Assembly (NCBI GenBank): GCA_036563665.1
Contig: DATCLY010000070.1
Span: 1-64,000 of the forward strand
Reading direction: 5' to 3'
Length of the DNA stretch: 64,000 nucleotides
Origin: FEN-1219 sp036563665
GTDB taxonomy: Bacteria > Pseudomonadota > Gammaproteobacteria > Steroidobacterales > Rariloculaceae
Shown here: positions 62,582 through 64,000 of the stretch, in pieces
Numbering within the stretch: position 1 is the first letter of the stretch
Layout: each line of letters opens with the position of its first letter
Made by a program: the position numbers and the translations under genes
Notes under the pieces: model-generated
Seen by the model: the letters and a program-made list of their open reading frames with translations, nothing else
Told to the model about the DNA's origin: nothing
Databases searched by the model: none

Positions 62582-64000
62582 ATGTGCCCACAGACCGCCA
62601 TCCAGACCTCCCCCCCGGCAGTCACCGTTTCCGATCACGACCACGTCGAGCGCGACGCCGCCTGCTCGAGCCTGGACCGCCTCGTCGGCCTCTTCACTGC
62701 GGTTCGCCCCGGCGAGGGGCGCAGCGCCGCGCTCTTCTTCGCCTACTCCTTCCTGCTTCTCGTCTGCTACTACGTGCTCAAGACCATCCGCGAGCCGTTG
62801 CTGCTTGCGAACGGCTCGGCCGAGCTCAAGAGCTACGGGAACGCCGCCATCGCCGGCGCGTTGCTCGTGCTCCTGCCGCTCTACGGCGCGCTCTTCCGGC
62901 GCGCGGGCAAGCGGCAGCTCGTTCGCGCCGTGACGTTAGCGTTCTCGGGGACGCTCGTGCTGTTCTGCGTGGTCGCGCGCGCGGGCGTCGACGTGGGCTT
63001 CGTCTACTACGTGTGGGTGGGCGTGTTCGGCGTCTTCATGCTCGCCCAGTTCTGGGCGCACGCGGCGCACACGTACAAGGTCGAGAGCGGGCAACGGCTC
63101 TTCCCCGTGATCATGGCGGGGGCCGCCGTGGGCGGCCTGGCCGGCCCCCCGCTCTGCGGAGTCCTGTTCGATGCGCTCGGCGTGTCGAATTTGATGCTGC
63201 TCGCCGCCGCGCTGCTCGCGACGACCGTGCCGCTGGTCGAGTGGACGTGGAACGCGGTGCCCGCGGCCTCGCGCAACGGCGAGCCGCGCGGCGAGCCCAA
63301 GAAAGACCTGCTCGGCGGCCTGTCGCTCGTGCTGCGCGATCGCTACCTGCTGCTGCTCGCGGTGCTCGCCGTGCTGCTCAACTGCGTGAGCAGCACCGGC
63401 GACTACCTGCTCACCGATTTCGTCGTCCGCGAGGCGGATCTGCGCGTCGCGGCCGATCCGGGCCTCGACAAGGACAGCCTGATCGCCGCCTTCTACGGCA
63501 ACTACTACCTCACGATGAACGCGCTCGGCCTGTTGCTGCAGCTCCTGCTCGTGGCGCGCGTGTTCCGCTGGGTCGGCGTGCCGGGCGCCCTGCTCGTCCT
63601 CCCGGCCATCGCGCTGCTCGGCTACGGGCTGGTCGTGCTCGTGCCGGTGTTCGCCGTGGTGCAGGCGGTGAAGCTCCTCGAGAGCTCCACGAGCTACACG
63701 CTCATGAACACCGCACGCCAGGCGCTCTTCCTGCCGCTGCCCGCGGCGCACCAGTACGAAGGCAAGACCGCCATCGACTGCTTCTTCTGGCGCTGCGGCG
63801 ATCTGCTTCAGGCCGGTGTGATCTACGTGGGACTGAACGCGCTCGATTTCGGGTTCCGCGAGCTGGCGCTCACGAACGTGCTCCTGGCGTTGGCTTGGAT
63901 CGCCGTGGCCCGCGCGGTGGGCCGTCGCTATGCGGGTCATGCGCCGCGACGTTTCGCGCAGCGTTTCACGATCGAGTGGCGGACGGTGGCGGTGGCGGCC
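62582..64000 (+). CDS. Nucleotide-exchanger-like membrane transporter (Npt/Tlc family), 3' end outside the window
   Basis: 473 codons from ATG 62582 to the window edge without a stop. After a ~40-residue soluble N-terminus, about ten hydrophobic segments are present (ALFFAYSFLLLVCYYVLKTIREPLLL; AAIAGALLVLLPLYGALF; FVYYVWVGVFGVFMLAQFWAHA). 'YYVLKTIREPLL' and 'NTARQALFLPLPAAHQYEGKTAIDCFFWRCGD' are hallmarks of the ATP/ADP-translocase-like (Npt1/Npt2) branch. Free-living bacteria carry such members with unknown substrates, so ATP exchange should not be assumed. The 278-bp gap to the divergent regulator holds likely promoters (GTCAGTATCTTACG near 62486). Confidence 0.75.
   Translation, partial: MCPQTAIQTSPPAVTVSDHDHVERDAACSSLDRLVGLFTAVRPGEGRSAALFFAYSFLLLVCYYVLKTIREPLLLANGSAELKSYGNAAIAGALLVLLPLYGALFRRAGKRQLVRAVTLAFSGTLVLFCVVARAGVDVGFVYYVWVGVFGVFMLAQFWAHAAHTYKVESGQRLFPVIMAGAAVGGLAGPPLCGVLFDALGVSNLMLLAAALLATTVPLVEWTWNAVPAASRNGEPRGEPKKDLLGGLSLVLRDRYLLLLAVLAVLLNCVSSTGDYLLTDFVVREADLRVAADPGLDKDSLIAAFYGNYYLTMNALGLLLQLLLVARVFRWVGVPGALLVLPAIALLGYGLVVLVPVFAVVQAVKLLESSTSYTLMNTARQALFLPLPAAHQYEGKTAIDCFFWRCGDLLQAGVIYVGLNALDFGFRELALTNVLLALAWIAVARAVGRRYAGHAPRRFAQRFTIEWRTVAVAA

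Noticed and set aside
1..64000. CRISPR arrays, insertion sequences, phage genes or replication origins
   Set aside because: No spaced direct-repeat arrays, transposase or integrase genes, terminal inverted repeats, phage structural genes or DnaA-box clusters were seen on either strand.

Overview
The window is a high-GC, densely packed bacterial chromosome segment. It reads as a gammaproteobacterium, possibly near the Steroidobacterales/Nevskiales or Woeseiales (inference). Pointers are HrpA with its DUF3418 tail, a GTGGGAGCGGCT-type REP/BIME element, a selenocysteine formate dehydrogenase N with selB and tRNA-Sec, many TonB/DUF6152-type secreted proteins, and long antisense open frames typical of about 68-70 % GC. 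Several genes carry a single missing base in a G/C-rich stretch, so draft-assembly errors must be kept in mind.

Layout. 0-9.2 kb: end of an SPFH/slipin-like gene, a REP hairpin, hrpA, a secreted DUF1080/FG-GAP protein with a degenerate M28-like partner, an HDOD protein and a YjbR protein. 9.3-24.2 kb: a catabolic-looking island. It holds a DUF6152/'GDTLVV' pair, a TonB-dependent receptor, an arylsulfotransferase divergent from a sulfatase, a GntR/FCD regulator, an MFS carrier, DinB and DUF1801 proteins, an orphan Rieske gene with a frameshift, a second MFS carrier, a second DUF6152/'GDTLVV' pair and a cupin. A 23-bp AT-rich element occurs both upstream of the TonB receptor and between the sulfotransferase and sulfatase (20 of 23 positions identical), and is the best candidate operator here. 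24.4-29.2 kb: a third MFS carrier, DUF4282, a decayed secreted gene, and a two-gene unit with a c-type cytochrome peroxidase-like protein.

29.4-41.0 kb is a selenium and formate block. tRNA-Sec overlaps the 3' end of selB. Beyond a flavin monooxygenase, a TrpB2-type gene without its N-terminus and a MOSC protein lies fdnG-fdnH-fdnI-fdhE. fdnG has an in-frame UGA at codon 197 followed by a canonical bacterial SECIS hairpin, so the window encodes both a selenoprotein and two parts of its decoding machinery; selA and selD are not in the window.

41.1-53.0 kb: a class A beta-lactamase lipoprotein gene and a decayed BAAT-type thioesterase are followed by ten co-directional genes, most separated by fewer than 30 bp or overlapping (52.9 to 42.8 kb). 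These encode three exported metallo-beta-lactamase-fold hydrolases (one fused to a 'GDTLVV' domain), two DUF6152 proteins, four further exported 'W-x-x-DTL' family proteins and a LysR regulator. This is the strongest candidate for an undescribed system. Its substrate cannot be read from sequence.

53.2-64.0 kb: a frameshifted ECF sigma factor with small membrane-protein remnants, a LEA-type lipoprotein, a HerA-like ATPase, and a signalling block: a TPR-bearing Ser/Thr kinase (one missing base), an FHA-nucleotidyl cyclase and a winged-helix TPR regulator. A nucleotide-exchanger-like membrane protein runs off the right end.
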